64,000 nt of DNA from Eikenella corrodens (lineage in GTDB: Bacteria > Pseudomonadota > Gammaproteobacteria > Burkholderiales > Neisseriaceae): positions 1,054,001-1,118,000 of the forward strand of contig NZ_LT906482.1 in NCBI RefSeq assembly GCF_900187105.1. Direction: 5' to 3'. Shown piece by piece: positions 8,267-15,952 of the stretch. Numbering within the stretch: position 1 is the stretch's first letter; each line of letters starts with the position of its first letter. A program made the translations under genes and the position numbers. A model generated the notes under the pieces. It had not been told where the DNA came from and did not search any database. It saw nothing but the letters and a program-made list of their open reading frames with translations.

Positions 8267-8839
8267 CTACTCCTTCCCTGCTGGTTTGCCCAGCGCATAC
8301 CAATCAATCTCCCGCGTGTAATACATCACCGTAAACAGCGCGGCAAACAGCAGGCAGGAACCGGCCAAGAGGTTGTATTGCTGCATTTTCACCAGCACAA
8401 ACATCGTGCCGTAGGCCGCCATGAGCAGCGCCGTCATCATATACACCCCGCGCGTGGTGGCCAGCACGAAATGCAGATACCAAAACAGCAAGCTGATACA
8501 GGCAAATGCGCCGACGGCATAAGCGGCAGTAAAGCCGATGTGTTCCGCTAGCGAGAGCAGCAACAGATAAAATATCGATAAAGCCGCGCCCACCAGCAAA
8601 TACTGCATCGGGTGGATACGCCATTCTTGCAGCACCTCGCTCAAAAAGAACGAGGCAAACACTAGCACCACCAATACCATGCCGTATTTCACGCTGCGGA
8701 TAATCATGCGGTAGTCTTCCTTGCTCAGCAACATGCTGGATTGGTAATACTCCCGTTGCTCCGCCAGGCTGTAAATCGAAAACAGTACCACGGCAAACAC
8801 GATACACAACCCAATCACGCTCCATATTTTCTGGTTCAT
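8267..8839 (-). CDS. creD: CreD-like inner membrane protein lacking the periplasmic domain
   Basis: 190 residues against about 450 in E. coli CreD. Residues 5-26 form the N-terminal membrane helix; the usual ~270-residue periplasmic domain is replaced by about 25 residues. From RSVKYGMVLVVLVFASFFL the typical CreD C-terminal membrane domain follows, including RIHPMQYLLVG, FYLLLLSLAEHIGF and a final REIDWYAL. Divergent from creB. The frame is clean, so this looks like a genuine short form rather than a decayed gene. Role in envelope stress is inferred from relatives. Confidence 0.8.
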   Translation of the reverse strand: MNQKIWSVIGLCIVFAVVLFSIYSLAEQREYYQSSMLLSKEDYRMIIRSVKYGMVLVVLVFASFFLSEVLQEWRIHPMQYLLVGAALSIFYLLLLSLAEHIGFTAAYAVGAFACISLLFWYLHFVLATTRGVYMMTALLMAAYGTMFVLVKMQQYNLLAGSCLLFAALFTVMYYTREIDWYALGKPAGKE

Positions 8840-8934
8840 TTTTTACTCCATCAAAGAATTGAATGCGGCCAAGGCACAAGCCTGCCAACGGCACACAGTA
8901 TGCCCGGCCCGCATCAATTTTTTGTGGAACAATA

Positions 8935-8954
8935 ATGAAGATTTTATGAAGATT
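8935..8954. promoter_or_regulatory. Tandem 11-bp-period repeat between creD and creB
   Basis: ATGAAGATT occurs at 8935-8943 and again at 8946-8954, one helical turn apart. OmpR-family regulators such as CreB bind direct repeats with such spacing, and the site lies between the divergent creD and creB. It does not match the E. coli cre tag (TTCAC-N6-TTCAC). Confidence 0.35.
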
Positions 8955-9067
8955 GCCGCGCCTAAGCGTGTGTAACCCAGCGTGTTTGCGTAGAATGAGC
9001 GGTAGCTTCACTTCCGCTGCGGCCTCGGCTCGCCGCCTAGTATCCAAAGCTTGTTAATCCCTATCCC

Positions 9068-9748
9068 ATGAACCCGCATATCCTCATCATCGAAGACGAA
9101 CGCGAAATCGCCGAACTGGTCGAACTCTCCCTCGCCCGCGCCCATTTCACCGCACGCATCGCCCCCACCGCAGAGCAGGCGCGGCAACTGCTCGCGCGCG
9201 AACACTTCGACCTGCTCCTGCTCGACGTCGGCCTGCCCGACACCGACGGTTTCGAACTGCTTAAAACCCTGCGTCCGCAACATCCCCAGCCCGTCATCAT
9301 GCTCACCGCCCAAGACGAAGAAACCGACCGCATCCTCGGCCTCGAACTCGGCGCAGACGACTACATCGGCAAACCCTTCAGCCCGCGCGAACTCGTCGCC
9401 CGCGTCAAAGCCGTGCTGCGGCGCACACAAACCCGGCCCGCCGCCAAAACCGAATCCGTACCGGTATGGCACGACGACGTGCCCGCCTGCTGCATCCGCC
9501 ACCAAGGGCGCGAACTGCCGCTCACGCAGGGCGAATACCGCCTGCTGCGCACCCTGCTGCACCGCCCCGGCCGCGTGTTCAGCCGCGAAGAACTGCTCAC
9601 CGCCATGTTCGGCGGCAACCGCCCCTCCGACCCGCACACCATCAACACCCACATCCGCGCCCTGCGCCACAAACTGCGCGCAGCCGGCATTGCCGACGAA
9701 CACATCCGCACCCATCACGGGCTGGGGTACAGTTTTAACGAAACCTGA
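9068..9748 (+). CDS. creB: CreB-like OmpR-family response regulator
   Basis: 226 residues. Receiver domain 1-120 with acidic pair EDE (9-11), phospho-acceptor Asp53 in LLLLDVGLPD, and Lys in GKPFSPREL. The C-terminal winged helix (about 135-225) contains LTQGEYRLLRTLLHRPG and DPHTINTHIRALRHKL. Position next to creD and upstream of a CreC-type kinase supports CreB over other OmpR-type regulators. Unlike normal creBC operons, 2.4 kb of other genes separate it from the kinase. Confidence 0.83.
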   Translation: MNPHILIIEDEREIAELVELSLARAHFTARIAPTAEQARQLLAREHFDLLLLDVGLPDTDGFELLKTLRPQHPQPVIMLTAQDEETDRILGLELGADDYIGKPFSPRELVARVKAVLRRTQTRPAAKTESVPVWHDDVPACCIRHQGRELPLTQGEYRLLRTLLHRPGRVFSREELLTAMFGGNRPSDPHTINTHIRALRHKLRAAGIADEHIRTHHGLGYSFNET

Positions 9749-9757
9749 AGCACGGTT

Positions 9758-9769
9758 TTCAGACGGTCT
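9758..9769. repeat. AG-DUS-like site (11 of 12)
   Basis: TTCAGACGGTCT, one mismatch from the inverted Neisseria AG-DUS. Marks the left edge of the block inserted between creB and creC. Confidence 0.6.
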
Positions 9770-9804
9770 TTCAAGCTGTCGCAACCATCCACAGGAGTAA
9801 CGCC

Positions 9805-10554
9805 ATGCCTTCCGCCAAGCTCATCCAAAAACTCAAACCCGCCCTGCAAAACCCGCTTCCGCCGGAACAAGACGGCATCCTGCTGTGCCTCGATTCCGAC
9901 AACGTAACGGGCGACAACGCCAAATACATGAAAATGTACAACCGCCTCGCCCGTTGGTACGATTTCGGCGAACGCTGGATAGCGCGCCTCAGATACGGCA
10001 ACAGCATCAACGAGACACGGCGCAGCCTGATGGGCGAACTGGAGTGACGGCAGGACTGCACCGCGCTCTACGTCTCTATCGGCACAGGTACCGATTTAAA
10101 CCACCTGCCCACCGACATCGACCCCGCCGCGCTGGATTTGACCGGCGCCGACCTGTCGCTCGGCATGTTGGAACGCTGCCGCGACGTGTGGCAGAAAAAA
10201 GCGGCAGGCTTGGACTTGGTACACTGCAACGCTGAAGATTTACCCTTTGCCGACAATATGTTCGACGTCGTATTCCATGTGGGCGGCATCAATTTTTTCA
10301 GCGACAAACAAAAAGCCATCAACGAAATGCTGCGCGTCGCCAAGCCCGGCACCAAAATCATGATTGCAGACGAAACCACCGACTTCATCCAACAACAATA
10401 CAAAAAAAGCCTATTCACGCGGAGCTATTTCCAAGACACCGATTTCGACCTGACACAAATCGAAAACTGCATTCCCGAAACCGTACAGGAAAAGAAAACG
10501 CGGCTGCTGTGGAACAACCGCTTTTACTGCATTACCTTCCGCAAACCTGCTTGA
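9805..10554 (+). pseudogene. SAM-dependent methyltransferase interrupted by an in-frame TGA
   Basis: One continuous frame from ATG 9805 to TGA 10552-10554 (249 codons) broken only by TGA at codon 81 (10045-10047). Before the stop: an N-terminal helix region with MYNRLARWYDFGERW. After it: motif I YVSIGTGTDLNHL, DLTGADLSLGMLERC, VHCNAEDLPFADNMFDVVFH and an E-M-L-R-V-A-K-P-G motif, a class I UbiE-like fold. The stop most simply reflects TGG to TGA. An internal start could still give a short C-terminal product, but that would lack motif I. Lies in the AG-DUS block. Confidence 0.8.
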
Positions 10555-10575
10555 AACAGCCGCCGCATTTGCTTT

Positions 10576-10587
10576 TTCAGACGGCCT
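10576..10587. repeat. Exact AG-DUS (Neisseria dialect)
   Basis: TTCAGACGGCCT, exact inverted AGGCCGTCTGAA, downstream of the methyltransferase. An Eikenella-dialect DUS follows about 15 bp later. Confidence 0.85.
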
Positions 10588-10615
10588 CAACATCTGAAAA
10601 GGCTACCTGAAAGCC

Positions 10616-11488
10616 ATGAATCTTTCACGCAGAAACCTACTCAAACTAGCCGCAGCAATATTGGCGGTTTCCGCCTGCGATAGGCCGGGCAACGGCAGCC
10701 GCCATTCTTTCAACAAACCGGACAAGGAAACTTCTATGCAATCCAAATTCATCAAACATCAAGGTGCAACGCTGCACTACCAAATCGGCGGCACGGAAAC
10801 CGCTCCCGTTATCGTGCTGCTGCACGGCGGCTTTGGTTCGATTGCCGACTTTGCCCCGCTGTTGCCGCGTTTGCAGCAACACTACCGCGTGATTGCGATA
10901 GACACGCGCGGACACGGACGCTCCACGCTCGGCACAGCCGCGCTGACCTACGCTCAAGCCGCCGAAGATGCGCGCCAAATCCTGCGGCATGAAGGCGTGG
11001 AAAAATACAGCCTGTTCGGGTTCAGCGATGGCGGCACAACCGCCTACCGATTGGGCGCGGCAGACAAAAATATCGAGAAAATCATCACCGTGGGCGCGGA
11101 ATGGCACAAAAAGCACTTGGACGGCGTGCGACCCATGTTTGAAACAATCAATCTCGATTTCGTAAAAGAAAACTTGCCCGAACAGCTCGCCGCCTATCAG
11201 GCAGCCAACCCCGAGCCTGATGCGGAAAAATGGGCAGCGGCATTGAAAGGTATGTGGCTGGACGAGGGCGCAAGTGGTTATCCCAACGAAAACATCCGCC
11301 AAATCCAAGCCCCCGTGCTGGCGATACGTGGCGAAGCCGATTTCCTGCTCGCCTTTAATGATTGGGCGGCATTGAAAACCGAATTGCCCGAAGTTCATCT
11401 GATGAATGTGCCGTTTGCCGCGCACGAAGCCATTAAAGAACAGCCTGAAATGGTTTGGGCGGCGGTGCAGGCATTTGGGCAAAAGTAG
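10616..11488 (+). CDS. Alpha/beta hydrolase with Tat-like lipoprotein signal
   Basis: 290 residues. The N-terminus MNLSRRNLLKLAAAILAVSA combines a twin-arginine motif with a lipobox (VSAC), so the enzyme may be exported folded and lipid-anchored. The hydrolase fold follows from about residue 41: HGGFG oxyanion loop, GHGRS, nucleophile Ser in GFSDGG, Asp in GEADFLL, His in AAHEAI. An inner ATG at 10736 would give a cytoplasmic form without the signal. An Eikenella DUS ends five bases before the upstream ATG and occupies the RBS position. Substrate unknown. Confidence 0.8.
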   Translation: MNLSRRNLLKLAAAILAVSACDRPGNGSRHSFNKPDKETSMQSKFIKHQGATLHYQIGGTETAPVIVLLHGGFGSIADFAPLLPRLQQHYRVIAIDTRGHGRSTLGTAALTYAQAAEDARQILRHEGVEKYSLFGFSDGGTTAYRLGAADKNIEKIITVGAEWHKKHLDGVRPMFETINLDFVKENLPEQLAAYQAANPEPDAEKWAAALKGMWLDEGASGYPNENIRQIQAPVLAIRGEADFLLAFNDWAALKTELPEVHLMNVPFAAHEAIKEQPEMVWAAVQAFGQK

Positions 11489-11588
11489 GGCAGGCACTCC
11501 CGCCTGCATGCTTTCACCCCATTGAGGCTACCTGAAAACTAGGCAGGCTCAAGGACGGGTATCCGTTGCCCGCCCACCGCTTGTTTTC

Positions 11589-11600
11589 AGGCCGTCTGAA
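11589..11600. repeat. Exact AG-DUS (Neisseria dialect)
   Basis: AGGCCGTCTGAA, 24 bp before the next small gene. Confidence 0.85.
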
Positions 11601-11624
11601 AGCAGTATTTGGAAATTCAAACCG

Positions 11625-12071
11625 ATGAAGATAAACCCTGAAAGCGGCAGCGTCATCCTGCCGGACGGCAACGTTATCAGCGCACGCACCACGCTTGATG
11701 ACTGGATTGCATGCTTCCCTAAATCCAGCCCGGATCATCCGCAAACGGGAATAACATTTTTCGGTTTATCATTTACCGAGCAGTCCGAGCAATACACCCT
11801 TACCGCCCAGTTCGAGCAGCAACGGCTGGTGAGCTTATCCATATTCTTCTGCCCGATAGGCGAGGACAATAGCTGGGCAGCATGGTCGGAAGCGCGTGAA
11901 TTGCAACGCAGAAAACAGTTTGATCGATGGCTGGATAAACAGCTGGGCGATGCCCCTTGTGCCATTAAAACATCGGCAGCAGGCAAATGCCGCCGATTTG
12001 CCTGGGGCAATGTGGGCGCGTATTACCACAATAAAGACGGCGGTACGAGGATAGTCATCAGTTATCGCTAA
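11625..12071 (+). CDS. Hypothetical protein, 148 residues
   Basis: No signal peptide or membrane segment. Contains a beta-rich N-terminal half and a Trp/Arg-rich segment SWAAWSEARELQRRKQFDRWL, ending WGNVGAYYHNKDGGTRIVIS, which looks like a strand-turn-strand end. I do not recognise it; small globular proteins of this style are common orphans in Neisseria. Both flanks carry exact AG-DUS copies (11589-11600, 12079-12090), implying transfer as a unit. Confidence 0.6.
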   Translation: MKINPESGSVILPDGNVISARTTLDDWIACFPKSSPDHPQTGITFFGLSFTEQSEQYTLTAQFEQQRLVSLSIFFCPIGEDNSWAAWSEARELQRRKQFDRWLDKQLGDAPCAIKTSAAGKCRRFAWGNVGAYYHNKDGGTRIVISYR

Positions 12072-12078
12072 CCGCCTT

Positions 12079-12090
12079 TTCAGACGGCCT
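12079..12090. repeat. Exact AG-DUS (Neisseria dialect)
   Basis: TTCAGACGGCCT; right-hand AG-DUS of the block between creB and creC. Confidence 0.85.
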
Positions 12091-12219
12091 CCAAGTACGA
12101 ACACCAGCCCGACTTAATCACATACGCTTTGTCAGGCTACCTGAAAGCGAAACGCAACGAAATTGAAACACCACCCGGCTTAATATCAGGCCGCGCAACC
12201 ATATCCATTCAGCCAACCC

Positions 12220-13191
12220 ATGCTTAAATATTTCAAACACCTCAGCATCCGCCTTTTCTTCGTTTTGCTCGGCATCCTGCTCCTGCTCACCGCCTGGTCG
12301 CTGGTCTATGCCAAGCAGCACGTCTTGCTCCTGCTCACTGCCAGCCTGCTCGTGCTCGGCGCGCTTGCCTGGTGGCTCGCCCGCAGCATCAGCCGCATCC
12401 GCCGTTATGCCGAAGCCATGGCCGCCAACCGCCCTGCCGCACAACCCCAATTCGGCGATAGCTACCTCTACCGCCTCGTCCACGCCGTCGCCCACCTGCG
12501 CGACGAACTCGACCACCGCCAACACATTGAGAATTATGTCTTAGGCCTCACCCACGAACTCAAAACCCCACTCACCGCCCAGCAGGCCGCCCTCGAACTG
12601 CTGCAAGACAGCCTCCTCAGCCCTGACCAGCAGCAGCTGCTCGACCGCATCCGCCGCAATACCCAAAAACAAAAGCAACTCATCGCCCGTCTGCTCGAAC
12701 TGGCCCGTCTGGAAAACCGCGACAGCCTGCAAAGCACGCAAACCGTTGATTTGGCCAATCTAGCCGTCCAAGCCGCCCAAGAAAGCCGCGCCGCCCTGCA
12801 AGCCAAACAGCTGCACATCGCCCTCAACTGCCCGCCCCGTGCCGTCCAAGGCGACCCGCTGCTGCTGCGCCAAGCCATCGACAACCTGCTTTACAACGCC
12901 ATCGACTTTGCCGAACCCGGCAGCGAAATCCGCCTCAGCCTCACCCGCAGCCGAAACCGCACTGAACTGGCGGTTTACAACCAAGGCAGCCTTGTTCCCG
13001 ATTACGCGCTGGCCAAAATCCCCCAACGCTTCTATTCGCTCCCCCGCGCCGACGGCAGCCGCAGCAGCGGGCTGGGATTGAGCTTCACCACCGAAATCAT
13101 GCGCCTGCACCACGGCCGCCTGATGCTCGCCAACCGAGAAAACGGCGTGGAAGCGCGGCTGGTGTTCCCCGATGTAAAAGAGGCTACCTGA
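12220..13191 (+). CDS. creC: CreC-like sensor histidine kinase without periplasmic sensor
   Basis: 323 residues against about 474 in E. coli. Two membrane helices (about 9-29 and 34-54) are joined by a 4-5 residue loop, so no periplasmic domain exists. Phospho-acceptor His112 lies in GLTHELKTPL. The catalytic domain has DNLLYNAIDF (N box), then PDYALAKIPQRFYSLPRADG and SSGLGLSF, a pattern very close to CreC. The stop codon TGA is part of an Eikenella DUS (GAG GCT ACC TGA), so the last residues EAT are DUS-encoded. Confidence 0.83.
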   Translation: MLKYFKHLSIRLFFVLLGILLLLTAWSLVYAKQHVLLLLTASLLVLGALAWWLARSISRIRRYAEAMAANRPAAQPQFGDSYLYRLVHAVAHLRDELDHRQHIENYVLGLTHELKTPLTAQQAALELLQDSLLSPDQQQLLDRIRRNTQKQKQLIARLLELARLENRDSLQSTQTVDLANLAVQAAQESRAALQAKQLHIALNCPPRAVQGDPLLLRQAIDNLLYNAIDFAEPGSEIRLSLTRSRNRTELAVYNQGSLVPDYALAKIPQRFYSLPRADGSRSSGLGLSFTTEIMRLHHGRLMLANRENGVEARLVFPDVKEAT

Positions 13192-13222
13192 AACGCAGCG
13201 CCGCTCAAGTTTCAGGTAGCCT
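13181..13222. terminator. Inverted-DUS hairpin overlapping the creC stop
   Basis: AGGCTACCTGAA at 13181-13192 supplies the creC stop codon and pairs with TTCAGGTAGCCT at 13211-13222. The loop is 18 bases and no strong T run follows. Confidence 0.6.
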
Positions 13223-13410
13223 GCCAGCATTGCGTTATCCCATTCCGCCTGCTGCCGGAAACAGCCCATCTGTTTTGCACCCGTGTATAATCACGCTTCG
13301 CACAAAACCAATCTTTCCAACCCATTACGGCTGAAGCAATGTTCCTCCTGCCGGGTAGTAGTGCCGGCGGGAGAAAATAAGCGCTTTAGCCCTATAGGAG
13401 CAAACACATC

Positions 13411-13794
13411 ATGACCTTAGCCTACTGGTGCATCTTCTTCGCCATTTTCCTGCCCATTTTCTGCGCCGCCTATGCCAAATACCGCGCCGGCTTTTCACCG
13501 GCCGACAACCACAATCCGCGCGCCTTCCTGGCCCGCGCCCAAGGCAAGGCCGCGCGCGCCGATGCGGCACAGCAAAACAGCTACGAAATCTTCCCGCCGT
13601 TTGCTGCCGCCGTGATCATCGCCCACGTCACCGGCAATGCCGCCCAGTTCACCATCAATTTCTGGGCGCTGCTCTTCGTGGCCAGCCGCATCGGCTTTAT
13701 CTATTGTTACATCAGCGATAAAGCCACGCTGCGTTCGGCCATGTTCGGTGTGAACCTGCTGTGCATCGTGGCTTTGTTTATTGCCGCCATTTGA
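13411..13794 (+). CDS. MAPEG-family membrane protein
   Basis: 127 residues with four hydrophobic segments (about 3-21, 66-79, 83-100, 110-127). The region NPRAFLARAQGKAARADAAQQNSYEIFPPFAAAV is the typical MAPEG loop (N-P-R and A-x-x-N-x-x-E). The superfamily includes glutathione-linked eicosanoid/xenobiotic enzymes, but bacterial roles are mostly unknown. It lies 15 bp before the phosphatase gene, separated by a DUS. Confidence 0.85.
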   Translation: MTLAYWCIFFAIFLPIFCAAYAKYRAGFSPADNHNPRAFLARAQGKAARADAAQQNSYEIFPPFAAAVIIAHVTGNAAQFTINFWALLFVASRIGFIYCYISDKATLRSAMFGVNLLCIVALFIAAI

Positions 13795-13809
13795 TTTTCA
13801 GGTAGCCTC

Positions 13810-14286
13810 ATGGGACACCCCGTTAAGGTTTTGTTCGTTTGCCTGGGCAATATCTGCCGCTCGCCGATGGCCGAATACCTCTGCCGCAACATGGCGGCCG
13901 CCCGCGGCCTGCCGGTGCACACCGCCAGCGCGGGCACATCCGGCTGGCACGACGGCGAAGGCATGCATTGCGGCAGCCTGGAAGTCCTCTCCGACGAAGG
14001 CATCGACAGCAGCGGCTTTGTGAGCCGCCGCGTGCGCGCGCAGGATTTGGCCGATTTCGACTACCTGCTGGCCATGGACGACGACAACCTGGTCGAACTG
14101 GAACAACGCTTCGGCCGCCACCCCGGCAAAATCTTCAAGATAACCGACCTTCTGCCCGATAGCGGCTACAGTCACGTTCCCGACCCGTGGTACACCGGCA
14201 ATTTCAACGAAACCCGCCGTATCCTCACCGCCTGCTGCTCTGCGCTGCTGGGTAAGATTGAAAAAGATTTGGCCTGCCGGCCGTAG
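13810..14286 (+). CDS. Low-molecular-weight protein-tyrosine phosphatase
   Basis: 158 residues. The P-loop C-x5-R is CLGNICRS with catalytic Cys11 and Arg17; the general acid Asp is in DPWYTGNF. Cytoplasmic. An Eikenella DUS (TTTCAGGTAGCCTC) ends directly against the ATG, leaving no conventional Shine-Dalgarno. In other bacteria such enzymes act on tyrosine kinases of polysaccharide export or are stand-alone; no kinase lies nearby. Confidence 0.9.
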   Translation: MGHPVKVLFVCLGNICRSPMAEYLCRNMAAARGLPVHTASAGTSGWHDGEGMHCGSLEVLSDEGIDSSGFVSRRVRAQDLADFDYLLAMDDDNLVELEQRFGRHPGKIFKITDLLPDSGYSHVPDPWYTGNFNETRRILTACCSALLGKIEKDLACRP

Positions 14287-14300
14287 CCCAGCAAATGCTA

Positions 14301-14334
14301 AAAGGCTACCTGAAAGTTTTTCAGGTAGCCTTTT
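14301..14334. terminator. Inverted-DUS terminator
   Basis: AAAGGCTACCTGAAAG faces TTTCAGGTAGCCTTTT after the phosphatase gene; very short loop and T run. Confidence 0.85.
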
Positions 14335-14480
14335 CCTGCTTTTCCAGCCGACGGTAGGCAGCTTCCACTTCCTTCACCGACAAGGGCGCGCCGCAGCGGA
14401 TGCATTTCGTGATAAATGGCGATACACCGCGCGAGGTGGAAATTTCGCGGCCGGTACCTGAAAATTGTTTTCCACATTTT
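14331..14480 (-). pseudogene. Possible remnant of a small zinc-ribbon protein
   Basis: On the minus strand a frame between two DUS copies encodes KCIRCGAPLSVKEVEAAYRR and ends TGA within the downstream DUS. It has the C-x-x-C knuckle of a zinc ribbon, but no start codon is seen because a DUS and a stop interrupt the frame upstream. It may be the tail of a lost gene or chance. Confidence 0.3.
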
Positions 14481-14510
14481 CAGGTAGCCTTTCACTGCCG
14501 TATTCAAGCC

Positions 14511-15587
14511 CTACCACTCAAACGGCAGCCCGAGCTCCTCGGCCAAGCGGCGCATTTCGTCCAGCGTTTTGGGCAGGATGGGGATGCCGCTTTGTTTGCG
14601 TTCGCGACAGCATTCGGCTTCTTTTTCGCCGTGGATGTAAATCCGCTCTTGGCCGGCGGCTTTCGCCGATTCGCGCAGCTCTTGCAGGTAGGCGCTGAAA
14701 TGGCTGCGAATGGCTTGGGCATCGCCGAAGATTTCCGGGTTGAAGGCGGCGAAATGATGGCAGATGCCGGCATGGCCGTTTTTCATGGTGTGGTTGGACG
14801 TGGTGCCTTGCGAGAGGCAGGCGGAGAAGAATTCCACCAGCACGGCGTAGCCGTAGCCTTTGTGGCTGCCGAACAGCTCGCTGCTGCCGCCCAAGGGATA
14901 CATGCCGCCGCCCAAGCCTTGACGCACGCATTCCACAATAATCTGCGGGTCGGTTTCGTCCACGCCCTGGCTGTTAATTGCCCAGCCCAGCGGGGCGGTT
15001 AGGCCTTTTTTGAGATATACCTCGGGCTTGCCGAAGGCAACCACAGAGGTGGCGGCATCGAGGCTGAAATCGGTCGGGCTGGCGGGAATGGCCACGGCGA
15101 TGGGGTTGGTGCCCATCATCGGGGTGCGGCCGTAGGTGGGCACCACGATGGGGAAGGAGTTGGTCATGGAAATGCCCACCAGGCCTTGGCTGGCGGCCAT
15201 GCTGCTGTAGTAGGCGGCGATGCCGTAGTGGTTGGAATTGCGCACCGACACCATACCGATGCCGCTTTGTTTGGCCTTGTCGATGGCAATCTGCATGGCG
15301 TAGCGGGCAACGAGCTGCCCCATGGCTGCGTGGCCGTCCACCACGGCTGATACGGGCGTTTCAAACACGGTTTCCGGTTGGGCGCCGATGCGCACGAAGC
15401 CGCCGTTGATGTGCTGGCGGTACATTTCCAGCCGCTGCGAGCCGTGCGTGTCGACGCCGCAGAGGTCGGCAGCCATCAACACGTCGGTAATCTGCGCCGC
15501 TTCGTCCGGCACGAAGCCGTATGCCTTGAAGGCAGCTTCGGTAAACGCGCGTAGGGCTGCGGCATCAATTTTTTTAATCGTTTGCAT
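14511..15587 (-). CDS. Malate/L-lactate dehydrogenase family oxidoreductase (Ldh_2)
   Basis: 358 residues, NAD(P)H-dependent 2-hydroxyacid dehydrogenase of the Ldh_2 family, unrelated to classical LDH/MDH. Motifs: DLCGVDTHGSQRL, VSVRNSNHYGIAAYY (catalytic His region), MTNSFPIVVPTYGR, GTNPIAVAIP, SHKGYGYAVLVEF. Exact substrate (malate, lactate, ureidoglycolate and others) cannot be told from the sequence. Single gene with DUS on both sides. Confidence 0.88.
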   Translation of the reverse strand: MQTIKKIDAAALRAFTEAAFKAYGFVPDEAAQITDVLMAADLCGVDTHGSQRLEMYRQHINGGFVRIGAQPETVFETPVSAVVDGHAAMGQLVARYAMQIAIDKAKQSGIGMVSVRNSNHYGIAAYYSSMAASQGLVGISMTNSFPIVVPTYGRTPMMGTNPIAVAIPASPTDFSLDAATSVVAFGKPEVYLKKGLTAPLGWAINSQGVDETDPQIIVECVRQGLGGGMYPLGGSSELFGSHKGYGYAVLVEFFSACLSQGTTSNHTMKNGHAGICHHFAAFNPEIFGDAQAIRSHFSAYLQELRESAKAAGQERIYIHGEKEAECCRERKQSGIPILPKTLDEMRRLAEELGLPFEW

Positions 15588-15952
15588 TGCTTATCCTCCT
15601 CCGCTTCTGCGGCAACAAAAAACCGGATCCGGCCTGATGTGTTTTGCCTGCCCGCTGCAGTGGAGGCAGGCTGATTATTCATTGTTATATTGTCATTTTC
15701 ATCCTAAACGGCAGAGCATGCAAGCCCTATGGAAATAGCGGCGCTGCGAAGCCGCCTGCGCGGCATATTAGCTGCGTTGAAGCTTTGTTTTCAGGTAGCC
15801 TTTAATCTATAAACAAGCCCGGTTTGGTAATATGCATCCTTGAAAGAGTTGGCAAAAAAGAATATGCTGCGCCCACAGCATCGATCGAATGCTGTTTATG
15901 TTATTGGAAGTGGGCCGCCAGCCCCCGCACAATTCTTAGGAGAACCAACGAA
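15588..15952. other. Intergenic region upstream of the aldehyde dehydrogenase
   Basis: No convincing gene. Contains an extended-DUS copy (15768-15801), and a frame open upstream of the ALDH start that I do not consider coding because it lacks family similarity and a good RBS. Confidence 0.6.
15768..15801. repeat. Extended-DUS repeat copy
   Basis: TTAGCTGCGTTGAAGC then TTTGTTTTCAGGTAGCCT; a member of the 40-bp family. Confidence 0.6.

Noticed and set aside
15824-15952. Longer N-terminus for the aldehyde dehydrogenase
   Set aside because: The extra 43 codons show no family similarity, and a good RBS precedes ATG 15953.
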